Below are positions 24,513 to 33,820 of a stretch of DNA of 37,395 nucleotides, in pieces (the first letter of the stretch is position 1; each line of letters opens with the position of its first letter). This DNA comes from Candidatus Hydrogenedentota bacterium (GTDB taxonomy: Bacteria > Hydrogenedentota > Hydrogenedentia > Hydrogenedentales > CAITNO01): NCBI GenBank assembly GCA_012523015.1, contig JAAYJI010000260.1, forward strand, positions 1 to 37,395, written 5' to 3'. Under the pieces are notes generated by a model that saw only the letters and a list, made by a program, of their open reading frames with translations, was not told the DNA's origin and did not search any database. Made by a program: the position numbers and the translations under genes.

Positions 24513-26978
24513 TCAAAAATGATCGCCTCCCCAAGGCACATCCAAACCGAGCTGCTCCGGCGAATCGGGAAGGAAATACAAATCGAATTTCATAAGCGCC
24601 TGTCCGCCGGGCAAATCATTCAAATAGATACGGACGGTAAAATCGTTGTGCGGGGCAGGCTGTTCCAAGACAAAAGGATGCATGGCCCGTGATTCCAAAT
24701 CTTTGGGAATGACCGTGCCCTGTTGTTTTGGTAAAGGCGAGGTCAGCTCCGCTCGATGCATGGAACCGGCGTCCCATTTTATGGGGATGAGTTTAAAGCT
24801 ATCGCCCTTTATCTCGAGCATATCCTGACCATCAATCATGATCTCAAAAGATCCGAGTTGGATAAGTTCTGCGGCACGCTCTTGCAAGACCTCTTCATAA
24901 CGGTGCTGAAGCTGCGCGATGATTCCTCCCAAGTCCTTTTCGCTTGGTGTTGTCTCTTGGCGGCGCTTGGCTTCCTCACGATCTTCCAAAAGACGATGTC
25001 CATTCTGTCGCAATATATTCACGCCGTCCAATTGATAGCTGAAGTTTGGCGTTGACGCAAAGGCATTACATGCCAAGTCGAAAGCAGTGAGCACTTCTTC
25101 GAGTGTGTGGCGGTCTTTTTCACAGCCGCTATCCCAGTAATCAAAAAATGCGAACATGGTTTCCATATACAGTTTATTCGTATGGATGAGTCCGAAAGTC
25201 ATGGCGGCGCGATTTGACAGCGCGGCTGCCAATTCTTTGTCTTGCATCAAAGGCCCTGCCTCCTCGACCCGTTCACGAATAAAGCGTGCCCCGTCCAAGC
25301 CCTGCTCCAAAGACTGCAGCGTTTCCATTTTCCAAGGTTTACAGCGCCGATAGAGGGTGCGGAGAAAGTCTAAGTGCCCTTTCCCATTGTCGATGGCGGG
25401 CAAGCCCTCCGCCACAAAAACATTTTCCCGCGTTGTAAGGGCAGAATTAAATTGTCCATAGGAAATGGGCTCGACATGAATACCGTATTTATAGGCGCCG
25501 GCCGAACGCAGATAGGCGGCAGCCAGGATCTCTGCCGCCTCAGCGCCAAAATGGATCGCGCAAAAATCACGGGCAACTTCCTCCATGTTCACGTCACGCT
25601 CCCACATGAGGCGAAATATGACATAGCTATAGGCGGCTTCCGTGCCCCAATCGTCCCAGCTGCTTCCGCTTACTGCTGTCATACCGCGCACATTATTGTC
25701 GATGGGATCCGTCACGTATTGCAGTCCGCTTTGATAATAATCTCCAGAAAATGTGGGAAACAGATAGGAGGCTGGATCTTCATAGCAGTTCATTCTTTCA
25801 AAATGTACTATGGTGTTATGAGGGCTTTGATTGAAGGTGGCATTATACGGTTGAAACCACCAGCGGTCCGCCCGTGTAATTTTCGGTATGAGAAAAAACT
25901 TATCGCTTGTTGGAATGTCATCGGTAAAAATGGCGCGGAATACGTCTGGTTGACAATGGACTTCATATTCGCGCAAGCCCCACGTTCGTTGGAAATAGAC
26001 TTTGTCGCACTCCTCCACGACCACCTCGTATACAGCAGCGACCCATTCATGAAAACGTTTGACGTACGACCATTCACATTCAGCTACGTCCCGAGCAAAT
26101 TCGAAGGGCACATAAGGATCCCAAAATCCGGTGATATCGTCGGTCAGAATATGAACCGCATCCAATTCAGGGAGCCCTTGAAAGAGGAGGCGATATTTTT
26201 CTTGGACCACTTCCCGGAACGTGGGGTCACAGGGATTGAGGGATGCATTAAACTTTTCCAATAGGACGGGATGGCAGGTTAAATCGTGGCTGACGACGTA
26301 ATACTTCATGTGCAGGTCATGGGCATAGCGAATCAATTCGCGTTCCTCCTCACGATGTGCCGCGTTTTCGGTCATTTCAGGTTCCGCCGGCCAAGGGATG
26401 AGATCTAACGCGTTGCTGCCGGAAAACCAATTGAAGGTATAGCGCAACGCCGTACGCATGAGCGCTTCAGAATGTTCTTTGGGAGTGAAACGGCCGCGGG
26501 GCAAGCCTGCCCGCACGCTTACAATAGGTTCGCGACGGGTATTGATATGCGGGATGAAATGATTCACGCGCAAACGGTCAAGAATCCAATAGAGTCCGTA
26601 AACATCGGCCGCCACCGATGCGCCTGCAACGATGAGAAGGCGTGCGTCATGACGTTCCACTGTATGAATCGCGTATCCTTCAGGATTCTCCGGAGCTTGC
26701 GGCAGCTGCAGCCCTCCTTCTGCCAACATCTGCGTCGCTTTATTGTTGGCGGCGCTGCCCAAGAGAATGCAATTACCCTCGGGAATCCCTTTTGTATCCG
26801 GAACACCTTCAAAAACGAGATCAAAAGTAGCGCCAATTTCACGCAAGTCAGATAAAGCGACGTGAACCGCCAAATCACCCTCATGTATCTTGCCCGTCAC
26901 CACTTTCCACGTTTCTTCCGCCCCTACGATAGCCTGCAGTGTCAGTGTTAATAAAATCACCCGTATCACAGCGCTCAT
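24513..26978 (-). CDS. Secreted GH67/DUF4838-like glycoside hydrolase candidate (paralogue 1)
   Basis: 821 residues, signal peptide 1-20 (ending VGA), and the same domain order as the 820-residue gene downstream. The paralogues share long near-identical stretches: ADVYGLYWI, KYRLLFQGLPELD, WGLRE, QPYNATFNQ, NRAAMTFGLI and SYQLDGV. They differ most in the N-terminal domain and in the linker near residues 165-180 (AGLPRGRFTPKEHSEALM here). Spacing is 193 bases with no clear terminator, so a two-gene operon from tandem duplication is likely. GGGAAG precedes the ATG. A promoter region with repeated AAAGTATA boxes lies upstream. The proteins are probably exported and act on a polysaccharide; the reaction is not known. 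Confidence 0.65.
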   Translation of the reverse strand: MSAVIRVILLTLTLQAIVGAEETWKVVTGKIHEGDLAVHVALSDLREIGATFDLVFEGVPDTKGIPEGNCILLGSAANNKATQMLAEGGLQLPQAPENPEGYAIHTVERHDARLLIVAGASVAADVYGLYWILDRLRVNHFIPHINTRREPIVSVRAGLPRGRFTPKEHSEALMRTALRYTFNWFSGSNALDLIPWPAEPEMTENAAHREEERELIRYAHDLHMKYYVVSHDLTCHPVLLEKFNASLNPCDPTFREVVQEKYRLLFQGLPELDAVHILTDDITGFWDPYVPFEFARDVAECEWSYVKRFHEWVAAVYEVVVEECDKVYFQRTWGLREYEVHCQPDVFRAIFTDDIPTSDKFFLIPKITRADRWWFQPYNATFNQSPHNTIVHFERMNCYEDPASYLFPTFSGDYYQSGLQYVTDPIDNNVRGMTAVSGSSWDDWGTEAAYSYVIFRLMWERDVNMEEVARDFCAIHFGAEAAEILAAAYLRSAGAYKYGIHVEPISYGQFNSALTTRENVFVAEGLPAIDNGKGHLDFLRTLYRRCKPWKMETLQSLEQGLDGARFIRERVEEAGPLMQDKELAAALSNRAAMTFGLIHTNKLYMETMFAFFDYWDSGCEKDRHTLEEVLTAFDLACNAFASTPNFSYQLDGVNILRQNGHRLLEDREEAKRRQETTPSEKDLGGIIAQLQHRYEEVLQERAAELIQLGSFEIMIDGQDMLEIKGDSFKLIPIKWDAGSMHRAELTSPLPKQQGTVIPKDLESRAMHPFVLEQPAPHNDFTVRIYLNDLPGGQALMKFDLYFLPDSPEQLGLDVPWGGDHF

Positions 26979-27017
26979 GAGATTTCTTCCCTTCTTAAAG
27001 GTTCTAAAGGATATATA

Positions 27018-27082
27018 CTATACTTTCGCCTAAGCTTTACCACCATCCAAAAAGTATAGCTTGAATTCATAGTCAAAGTATA
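27018..27082. promoter_or_regulatory. Triple AAAGTATA boxes in a divergent promoter region
   Basis: CTATACTTT (27018-27026) is an exact inverted copy of AAAGTATAG (27051-27059), and a third AAAGTATA lies at 27075-27082. They occupy the space between the divergent hydrolase pair (minus) and the SGNH gene (plus). Some of the boxes may double as -10 elements (TATACT). They are a plausible regulator site set. Confidence 0.4.
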
Positions 27083-27233
27083 AAAAAAATAGGCTTGCTA
27101 TCCTTAATACGCCCCTCTCCCCGAATGCTCTTGGTGTTCTTTCAATGATGCTCCTAAGCCTACCGGTATTTGCTAGAATAACCTAAAACAGTGTGCTGAC
27201 GAATAGACTTTTGCAAGGACATGTCAACGAATT

Positions 27234-28292
27234 ATGCAACGGCCTCGACGATTTTTAATCCTGAGCACCCCCATATTCCTCATCCTCTTTTCTGTTGCTC
27301 TTGTAGTATTGCCGGCGGAACTTGTGTTCCGCATTAAAGATGCCTATTATCCCGTGGAACTGAGCCCTATCGTTGAGCCGCACCCACAATTAGGCTGGCA
27401 AGGACGGCGCAATTATCGCAGCACGCAAGAGCGTTTGGACAGCGTAGGCAGGCTCCATGAAGTGACTATAGCAACGGATGACAATGGCTTTCGACAATTC
27501 GGCGGGCCTAATCGTGCGGGCTGCCGCGTCTTCTTCATCGGAGATTCTTATACCTTCGCGGAAGACGCAGACCAATCAGAAAGCTATTATGCGCTTGTGT
27601 CGGAAAGCTTAGGGCTTGACGCCTTTGCCTACGGCGCGCAAGGTTTCAGTACCCTTCAAGAATACCTGATACTGGATGAATGGCTGGAACAGATCGCACC
27701 GGATCTCGTGGTGCTGCAATTTTGTCATAACGACTTTATTAACAATTCTTTTGAATTGACACGGCTGAGCGCCAAGGGACAGTGTCATGTGGATCAACCT
27801 TATTTATCGGACAATGGGAAGATCATTTATAAAAATCCCGGCCATGGATCTTTGTCTGCCGCCCTTTCATGGATTCCGTCTCGACTACTCCGCTCTCTCG
27901 CCTACCGTATCGATAACCGGCATGGGCTGCCGTCAAGAGACAACACGATCGAGAATCTTGTGGAAGAGAAAGGGCGCTCCTTCCCCCTCTTTGAAGAAAG
28001 TGTGCAGACTACGGAGCGTCTGCTGAGGATGGTGAAGGAGCGTTGCGGCGACACCCCCCTTCTCGTCTTTACCGTGGATTGTATAGAACCCTACTTTAGC
28101 GCTTTCAACGCAATCTGCGCCAACCTTGAGATAGCACAAGTTGAAGGAATCGCAGAGGCAATCAATGAAGCGGCGCAAAGAGATGAGACCGTATTCGCCG
28201 CCGATCAATTCCATTGGACGGGTACGGGACACGGCCTGTGCGCTGCACACTTGGAAAGGGCGCTCCAAGAAAAATGTGGTGGTGAAGCTTGA
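27234..28292 (+). CDS. Membrane-anchored SGNH/GDSL-type hydrolase
   Basis: 352 residues: an N-terminal membrane segment (about 7-30), then an SGNH fold. Block I is FIGDSYTFA with Ser105; a Gly lies in FAYGAQGFST; block III is FCHNDF with Asn166; and DQFHWTGTGH supplies the D-x2-H pair, Asp324 and His327. A complete catalytic set is therefore present. Related proteins de-acetylate or acetylate extracellular polysaccharide (AlgX/AlgJ-like) or hydrolyse esters; which applies is not clear. The ribosome site (AAGGA) lies 15 bases from the ATG, rather far, and an upstream ATG is out of frame. A hexapeptide acetyltransferase follows 170 bases later on the same strand, so both may act in glycan acetylation. 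Confidence 0.82.
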   Translation: MQRPRRFLILSTPIFLILFSVALVVLPAELVFRIKDAYYPVELSPIVEPHPQLGWQGRRNYRSTQERLDSVGRLHEVTIATDDNGFRQFGGPNRAGCRVFFIGDSYTFAEDADQSESYYALVSESLGLDAFAYGAQGFSTLQEYLILDEWLEQIAPDLVVLQFCHNDFINNSFELTRLSAKGQCHVDQPYLSDNGKIIYKNPGHGSLSAALSWIPSRLLRSLAYRIDNRHGLPSRDNTIENLVEEKGRSFPLFEESVQTTERLLRMVKERCGDTPLLVFTVDCIEPYFSAFNAICANLEIAQVEGIAEAINEAAQRDETVFAADQFHWTGTGHGLCAAHLERALQEKCGGEA

Positions 28293-28372
28293 AGCATGCC
28301 GCCATTCGGAGACCGCTGGCGACAGTAACAATTCACGCTGTCTACGGACGTGATACCGGAGAGACGGCGGCT

Positions 28373-28429
28373 TTAGATTTCGATCTAAGAGCGAGAATCC
28401 CTTCCTTATTATGATAAGATACGGATTCT
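28373..28429 (+). promoter_or_regulatory. Two adjacent hairpins before the acetyltransferase gene
   Basis: The first is TTAGAT-TTCG-ATCTAA (28373-28388), a perfect 6-bp stem with a TTCG loop. The second is AGAATCC ... GGATTCT (28394-28429), enclosing CTTAT-TATG-ATAAG. There is no T-run after either. They may be an operator or an mRNA structure 35-90 bases before the start. Confidence 0.4.
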
Positions 28430-28463
28430 GTCGATTGAACGCAGCTATGGGAGATCATGATTC

Positions 28464-29177
28464 ATGGGCAGTTTAGCAAAAAAATGGCGCCAATTGGTTA
28501 ATTCACGCAAATTTGCTTCCATTGGAAAAAAATGCAATCTCAAGGGATCACAACTTGAAGTGGATGGCCATGTAGAACTGGGCGACTTCTGTAGAATTAG
28601 AAATAACGTAATCCTTCGTACCAGCAAAGAAGGAAAAATTATACTCGATACCTACAGCGGTATCAGTTACAACTGTTTTTTTGAAGCACGAACTGTCATA
28701 AAAATCGGCAGGTTTACAGGTATCGCAGAATTCTGTGTGATACGGGACACGAATCATTCCGTACTCGGCACCTCAGATCACTGGAGGCTGACCCCCTACA
28801 TCTCGGATCCCATCGTTATCGGTGAATCCTGTTTGATCGGAAGCACGTGCTATATTTGCCCCGGTGTTGCTATCGGAGATGGCGCTGTCGTTGCCCAACA
28901 TAGCGTGGTGACGAAAGATATTGGTCCCATGGAGATTTGGGCGGGGAATCCGGCGCGGCGTGTTGCCCACCGTGTTAACGGCATTCCGGAATCTATGAAA
29001 GCCCGTTATGGCGATCTTTTAGACCGTTTTGGTGTGCGCAAAAATCGCCATGGCTTCCAAGAAGAATTGGATGAGGTCGCAGAGCTTGCGCTGCAGGGGA
29101 TCAATCGTGCGGCGGAAGAACGGGATCAGCTGCGCCTGCTTTTTGAGACGGATGGGCCGGCTGAAAAAGAAGACTAA
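28464..29177 (+). CDS. Hexapeptide-repeat acyltransferase (left-handed beta-helix)
   Basis: 237 residues. Residues about 25-165 form hexapeptide repeats of the left-handed beta-helix fold: VELGDFCRIRNNVIL, DTYSGISYNCFF, VIKIGRFTGIAEFCVI, IVIGESCLIGSTCYI and VAIGDGAVVAQHSVVTKDI, closing with WAGNPARRV. This is the pattern of sugar O-acetyltransferases that use acetyl-CoA (WbbJ/LacA-like); a His in DTNHSV could be the catalytic base. The last 60 residues are a charged helical extension. GGGAGATC lies just upstream. The gene ends 4 bases before tilS converges on it. A role in acetylating a surface glycan is likely but not shown. Confidence 0.9.
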   Translation: MGSLAKKWRQLVNSRKFASIGKKCNLKGSQLEVDGHVELGDFCRIRNNVILRTSKEGKIILDTYSGISYNCFFEARTVIKIGRFTGIAEFCVIRDTNHSVLGTSDHWRLTPYISDPIVIGESCLIGSTCYICPGVAIGDGAVVAQHSVVTKDIGPMEIWAGNPARRVAHRVNGIPESMKARYGDLLDRFGVRKNRHGFQEELDEVAELALQGINRAAEERDQLRLLFETDGPAEKED

Positions 29178-29181
29178 TCCC

Positions 29182-30621
29182 CTAATCCTCTGCTCGCAGC
29201 TCATAGCGGCATTCCAATTGCAAAACCTTTAGGGTTTCGCCGCTCACAGGAGCGTGGGCACTGCGCCGAGATCCGACAATCCATAAAATTTCATCGCCTG
29301 CGACGAAGAGCGGTAACAGGTCGCGCTCATATTCAGGAATACCCGAATCGATCAAGAGACGCTTCACTTTTTTGGGCCGCCCCTGGCCAAAAGGAATCAT
29401 GTGATCTCCGGGCCGTCGTGAGCGAAGCGTCAAGGGTGCCGTCAAGGCGTCAAAATCAAAGAATTGCAGTGACGCGGAAGCCTTTGCACGGATATGCGCA
29501 GGAGACAGCGCGCGGGTTTCAAGAACCTGTGCTTCAACGGAAAAGGTGTTGAATCCCGTTATACCGGGCACATTTAAAAGAACCGGCCTGTCGGGGCAAT
29601 CTTCACGTCGATCCCTAGGCGCAACGACATGCACACCGTCGCGCGCCCTATAAAGACGCAAGCCTTCTCCCAAATCAAAATACTTGCCCGGTGCTGCGTC
29701 TTTTATAAAGGCATCGCCGCGCAGCCCATGGGCAAAGCTGATGGTAACACCGTGCCTGTACGCCATGAGTTTAAGGCTATGCAAACGCAGGATCTCCGGT
29801 TCTTTTAAAAAGCGGTTACGATCTATAATTTGGACGGGGCGGTGTATCCCCTCCTCTTTCATGACCGTTTTCAAGAAGGCACTTGCCTGTTGATCTAAAA
29901 AAGAACTGCAACTGCGATAATAGGCGCCCGCCTGTGCGAGACGCGCCACCATATCAGGCACATATTCCTTTAACAAGGGCATCATTTCCAGTCGGATCTT
30001 ATTGCGGAGATAAATAGACTCTCTATTGCTGAGATCTTCCCTCCATGAAAGCTTTTCTTGCTCTGCCCACGCTATCACCATTTCTCGGGGACACGAAAAT
30101 AAAGGGCGAATGATACGGCATGATTCGCGCGCGCTGAGGGGCGGCAATCCACCCGGACCAATATGACTCGCAAGACCGAGCAGTCCCATCAGTGTGGTTT
30201 CCGCCTGATCGTCCTGCTGATGTCCTGTAGCAATTACGTTGATCTGCTGTTCTTTTGCGGTCTTTACGAAAAAGGCGTATCTGCGTTCACGGGCGAAATA
30301 TTCAAAAGACAGCCCTTCCGCCGCAGCCTTCGATTCAACCGCCTCGCTGCGGCAATGGAAAGGAATCCCCTGTACTTTGCAGTGTTCTCGCAAAAATGCC
30401 GCATCCAAGCCGCTTGCTCCGTCTCGGGTCTGATGATCGAAATGAGCGACTTCGACGGGATAACCCAATCGCTGCAGTACCTGCAAAAGCACCATGGAAT
30501 CTACCCCGCCGGAGACAGCGGCCAGAACAGTTTCCCCGGGCTGCAATAGATGATAGCTCTCGATGGTCTGCCGCACCCGCTGTAGCAAGGGGTGGTCAGC
30601 ACATGGATTTGCTGCACTCAC
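29182..30621 (-). CDS. tilS: tRNA(Ile)-lysidine synthase
   Basis: 479 residues, an essential enzyme that converts C34 of tRNA-Ile(CAU) to lysidine with ATP and lysine, so that AUA is read as Ile. The PP-loop SGGVDS is at 37-42 (LAAVSGGVDSMVLLQVL), followed by VEVAHFDHQTRDGA, ATGHQQDDQAETTLMGL and GLPPLSARE. The substrate-recognition regions continue to the C-terminal TilS domain (TLRSRRPGDHMIPFGQG, KKVKRLLIDSGIP), so the enzyme is the full-length three-domain form. The start is GTG at 30621 with AGGTG just before it. It follows the M16 protease gene by 80 bases on the same strand and converges on the acetyltransferase gene. Confidence 0.95.
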   Translation of the reverse strand: MSAANPCADHPLLQRVRQTIESYHLLQPGETVLAAVSGGVDSMVLLQVLQRLGYPVEVAHFDHQTRDGASGLDAAFLREHCKVQGIPFHCRSEAVESKAAAEGLSFEYFARERRYAFFVKTAKEQQINVIATGHQQDDQAETTLMGLLGLASHIGPGGLPPLSARESCRIIRPLFSCPREMVIAWAEQEKLSWREDLSNRESIYLRNKIRLEMMPLLKEYVPDMVARLAQAGAYYRSCSSFLDQQASAFLKTVMKEEGIHRPVQIIDRNRFLKEPEILRLHSLKLMAYRHGVTISFAHGLRGDAFIKDAAPGKYFDLGEGLRLYRARDGVHVVAPRDRREDCPDRPVLLNVPGITGFNTFSVEAQVLETRALSPAHIRAKASASLQFFDFDALTAPLTLRSRRPGDHMIPFGQGRPKKVKRLLIDSGIPEYERDLLPLFVAGDEILWIVGSRRSAHAPVSGETLKVLQLECRYELRAED

Positions 30622-30700
30622 AAAGGCACCTGTGTGGTTTCTGCGTTGGCAAGTTTAAGTCTCTAGGTGGTTGAACACGCATGTAAATAAAACAAGGGCA

Positions 30701-33637
30701 TCAGTCGACAAAGATATCTTTTACCGTCACTTCTTTCACAGGCGCGATTTCTTTAAGGGCATCGAAATCGCCGCGCTCCGCTTCCCCGATAATGGAAATC
30801 ATTTTTTTCTTTCCTTGAATATGTTCTCTGTGAAATTGAAATAACAGATCATCTGTCTCTGCCGCCATAATCGTGGCATACTCCTTTTCTCTGGGATCGT
30901 AATCCAAACCGCGGTATCTCAATGCCAAGACGAGCAGCGGTATGGCTCGGAAACTGATCCTTCCCGAACGCAAATTATTAAGCGCTGCTTCTTTCACCGC
31001 CTTATAGCGTTCATCAGATTGGGGTAAATTGTCGAGTAAATCCACGAAGGCAGTCACTGCTTCTATGGTTTTATCGGCCTGGGTCTGAATAATACCGGTA
31101 AGAATATTGGTATCGCTAACCCGATCTCCCTGACGATAGTTTGCGCCAACAATGTAAGCAAGGGCGCGCACTTCGCGCAGTTCTTGAAAGACGATACCGG
31201 ACATGCTCCCGGAAAAATAATTGTTATACAATTTGATTGCTGCATTAAGCTCCGGATCAAAGGGCACATCGCCAAACTCGATAGTAACATGAGTCTGTGT
31301 CATGGGCCGTTCCAGAAAATAAATTTCATTCTCCTCCGGTTTATGAACGGCAAGACTCTTGTACGGGACAGGTTCATCTAAGCTTTCTTGATGAATAAAA
31401 ATCTCCTTGTATTGAGTCAACACTTCTTCCGGTGCCAGTGTGCCGCTGTAGAGCAAGGAATGGCGGCTCTTCAAGGCGCTGCGGATTGCATCATGCAATT
31501 CCTGCGCCGTAAGCGCCCGCACCTCCTCGGCAGGAATCATATTCAGCCAAGGCGATTCATCCCCGTAGCGCGCATAATTTACCACTGCTGCAGACAAGGT
31601 ATCCGGATCTTTTTTGGCATCTTCCCGCTGCACCAAAATAATCTGCTTTAATTCTTCCAAGGTCTCTGAGTCGACGCTCGGATTTTCAACCATCTCACTG
31701 AGCAAGCGCAATGAACTTCCCAATGACTTATCCAATCCAATCAAGAGAATGGTAAATTGGCTTTTTGACGCGGTCACGGAAAAACCGGTACCCAATTTGT
31801 ACCATGCGTTCTGCAGCGCAGAGGAATCCATTTCCGTTGTGCCGATTCGCTCCATCAAACGGCTGGCTATGGACATACGCGGGTCTTGATCGGTCCCGTA
31901 ATCAACAATAATGCTGAGATTAAAGACATCACTTAGCGGATTGGCGGCATAATACAATTCCAATCCGGAAGGATCAACAACGTGTTGATAATTTTCGCCT
32001 TCTTTCAAAAATACAGGGGTAATCGGTTCCAAAGGCAGACTTAAAATTTCTTCGGCAAACTTGGAACGACGCTTGGAGTCAATGGAAAAATCAGGCAGCG
32101 GCGGTTTATCGACTTTTGGAGGCGTGTGCGGCTTATCCTCGCGAAATCCTGCAATATAACCGCTATCAAAATACTTCTTTGCCACGCGCACAACATCTTC
32201 ACGGGTCACTTTTTCCAGACGTTCAATGCTTTTGTAAGCATACTCCCATTCGGTAAAGGCGATCCACGAACGGCGCATCAATTCAACACGAGAGGTGTTC
32301 GATTCGAAGGAGACCTTTTCCCGTTTTTTATAATCATTAATAATGGCGGGGATGATCCAATCTTCGAAGGCGCCTTCCTTGACGAGATTGATCTGCTCTA
32401 AAAGCAGCGCTTCCACCTCCTCGAGAGGCTGACCGTCTTTAGGAATGGCATAAAAATATTGAACGCCGTAATCGTTCATGAACATGGGAAATGAGCCAGC
32501 CAAGCGCACGCGCTGTTTTTGGTTCAGGTTCAAATTGATCAATCCCGCCACAGCATTATCTAAAATCATATCGAATGCCACCAAGGCTTCGACATCTTCA
32601 TCTAAACTGGGAACCGTTCTGAAGGCGAGAAACACAAAAGGCTCCGCTTCGTATTGAACCCGCACTTCTTCTCGTTCTGTGAGCGGTGCTTCGTTCCACG
32701 TAACTTTTTCAGGCAAAGGATGGGGCTGCCAGTCTCCAAAATACTTCACGATCGTTTCCATGGTGCCGCCCACATCAATATCACCTGAAATAAATATGGC
32801 CATGTTCTTGGGCGTGTACCACGTCTCAAAAAAGTTGTTTAAGCGCTTAATGGACGGTTTTTTCAAATGCTCAACCAAACCTAATGTAGGTTGCTGTCCA
32901 TAGGGATGCACTTTAAAAAGCTGCGCGTTTACTGCATTCTGAATTAAACGCATCTTATTATCGAGGGCACGATTCATCTCCTCATAAACGGTTTCCAGTT
33001 CCGTTTGGAAGAGCCTAAACACAGGGTCTCTGAAACGGTCTGATTCCAGAGCCGCCCACTGTTCCAGACAATTCATGGGCAAATTCACTTTATAAACCAC
33101 CTCTTCATGCCATGTGTGGGCGTTGATATCTTTCCCGCCCATGGTGCGGTAGAGTTGATCTAATTCGTTGGGGACAGCAAAGGCAGCGGCAGCAGTAGAC
33201 TCACGGGTAATCTCATCGTAGATGCGGCGGCGCTCTTCTTCATCCTTTGCGTTGAAGTGCTCCTCGTACAGCTCTTCTATGCGCTGCAAATGACTCTTTT
33301 CTTTTTCATAATCCACGGTGCCCAAGCGCTGCGAGCCTTTAAAAAGCAAGTGCTCCATATAATGGGCCAAACCTGTGGCTTCAGGCGGATCGTTCTTACT
33401 GCCTGCGCGCACAGCAATTTCAGCATAGAAACGCGGTTCATCACGGTTTACCGTGAGATAGACTTGCAAACCATTGTCCAATTCAAAACGCTGTACCTGC
33501 AATGGATCGTCGGGCGAAAGGCTGCCCAGTTTACGGAATCCGGTTTCTGCAACGGCAAGGTTTGCGCACAAAGTCGTTAGAGTCAAAATGAATACCCCCT
33601 TCTTAAAATATTTTCTCAAACCCAAAAATTGAATCAT
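30701..33637 (-). CDS. Secreted M16 (insulinase-type) zinc protease
   Basis: 978 residues: a signal peptide (about 10-31, ending LAVAE) and four M16 modules in two halves. The active-site motif is H-x2-E-H in GLAHYMEHLLFKG (about residues 92-96); the third zinc ligand and supporting Glu lie in ELETVYEEMN (about 213-220). The C-terminal half (MERIGTTEMDSSALQN, EMVENPSVDSETLEELK, FSGSMSGIVFQELREVRALAY) lacks the zinc motif, as expected of the non-catalytic half. Such periplasmic or surface proteases degrade peptides in a closed chamber. The frame is open one codon earlier (GTG), but AAGGAT is 8 bases from the ATG at 33637. tilS follows downstream. Confidence 0.93.
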   Translation of the reverse strand: MIQFLGLRKYFKKGVFILTLTTLCANLAVAETGFRKLGSLSPDDPLQVQRFELDNGLQVYLTVNRDEPRFYAEIAVRAGSKNDPPEATGLAHYMEHLLFKGSQRLGTVDYEKEKSHLQRIEELYEEHFNAKDEEERRRIYDEITRESTAAAAFAVPNELDQLYRTMGGKDINAHTWHEEVVYKVNLPMNCLEQWAALESDRFRDPVFRLFQTELETVYEEMNRALDNKMRLIQNAVNAQLFKVHPYGQQPTLGLVEHLKKPSIKRLNNFFETWYTPKNMAIFISGDIDVGGTMETIVKYFGDWQPHPLPEKVTWNEAPLTEREEVRVQYEAEPFVFLAFRTVPSLDEDVEALVAFDMILDNAVAGLINLNLNQKQRVRLAGSFPMFMNDYGVQYFYAIPKDGQPLEEVEALLLEQINLVKEGAFEDWIIPAIINDYKKREKVSFESNTSRVELMRRSWIAFTEWEYAYKSIERLEKVTREDVVRVAKKYFDSGYIAGFREDKPHTPPKVDKPPLPDFSIDSKRRSKFAEEILSLPLEPITPVFLKEGENYQHVVDPSGLELYYAANPLSDVFNLSIIVDYGTDQDPRMSIASRLMERIGTTEMDSSALQNAWYKLGTGFSVTASKSQFTILLIGLDKSLGSSLRLLSEMVENPSVDSETLEELKQIILVQREDAKKDPDTLSAAVVNYARYGDESPWLNMIPAEEVRALTAQELHDAIRSALKSRHSLLYSGTLAPEEVLTQYKEIFIHQESLDEPVPYKSLAVHKPEENEIYFLERPMTQTHVTIEFGDVPFDPELNAAIKLYNNYFSGSMSGIVFQELREVRALAYIVGANYRQGDRVSDTNILTGIIQTQADKTIEAVTAFVDLLDNLPQSDERYKAVKEAALNNLRSGRISFRAIPLLVLALRYRGLDYDPREKEYATIMAAETDDLLFQFHREHIQGKKKMISIIGEAERGDFDALKEIAPVKEVTVKDIFVD

Positions 33638-33820
33638 CACACCTATCCTTTCAAAGCATCAACGGTTTCACGCCCTGCGATTTACGGATGTCTTTTCATC
33701 ACCATCAACCAAAAACAATCCCTCTATTTTACGCTACGAGAGCCCGTGATAAAAGAGAGCGTGATTTTGCCGAATCCTCAGAGCCTGAAAACCTATGTTT
33801 TGACGCTGCTGAAAGCGAGC

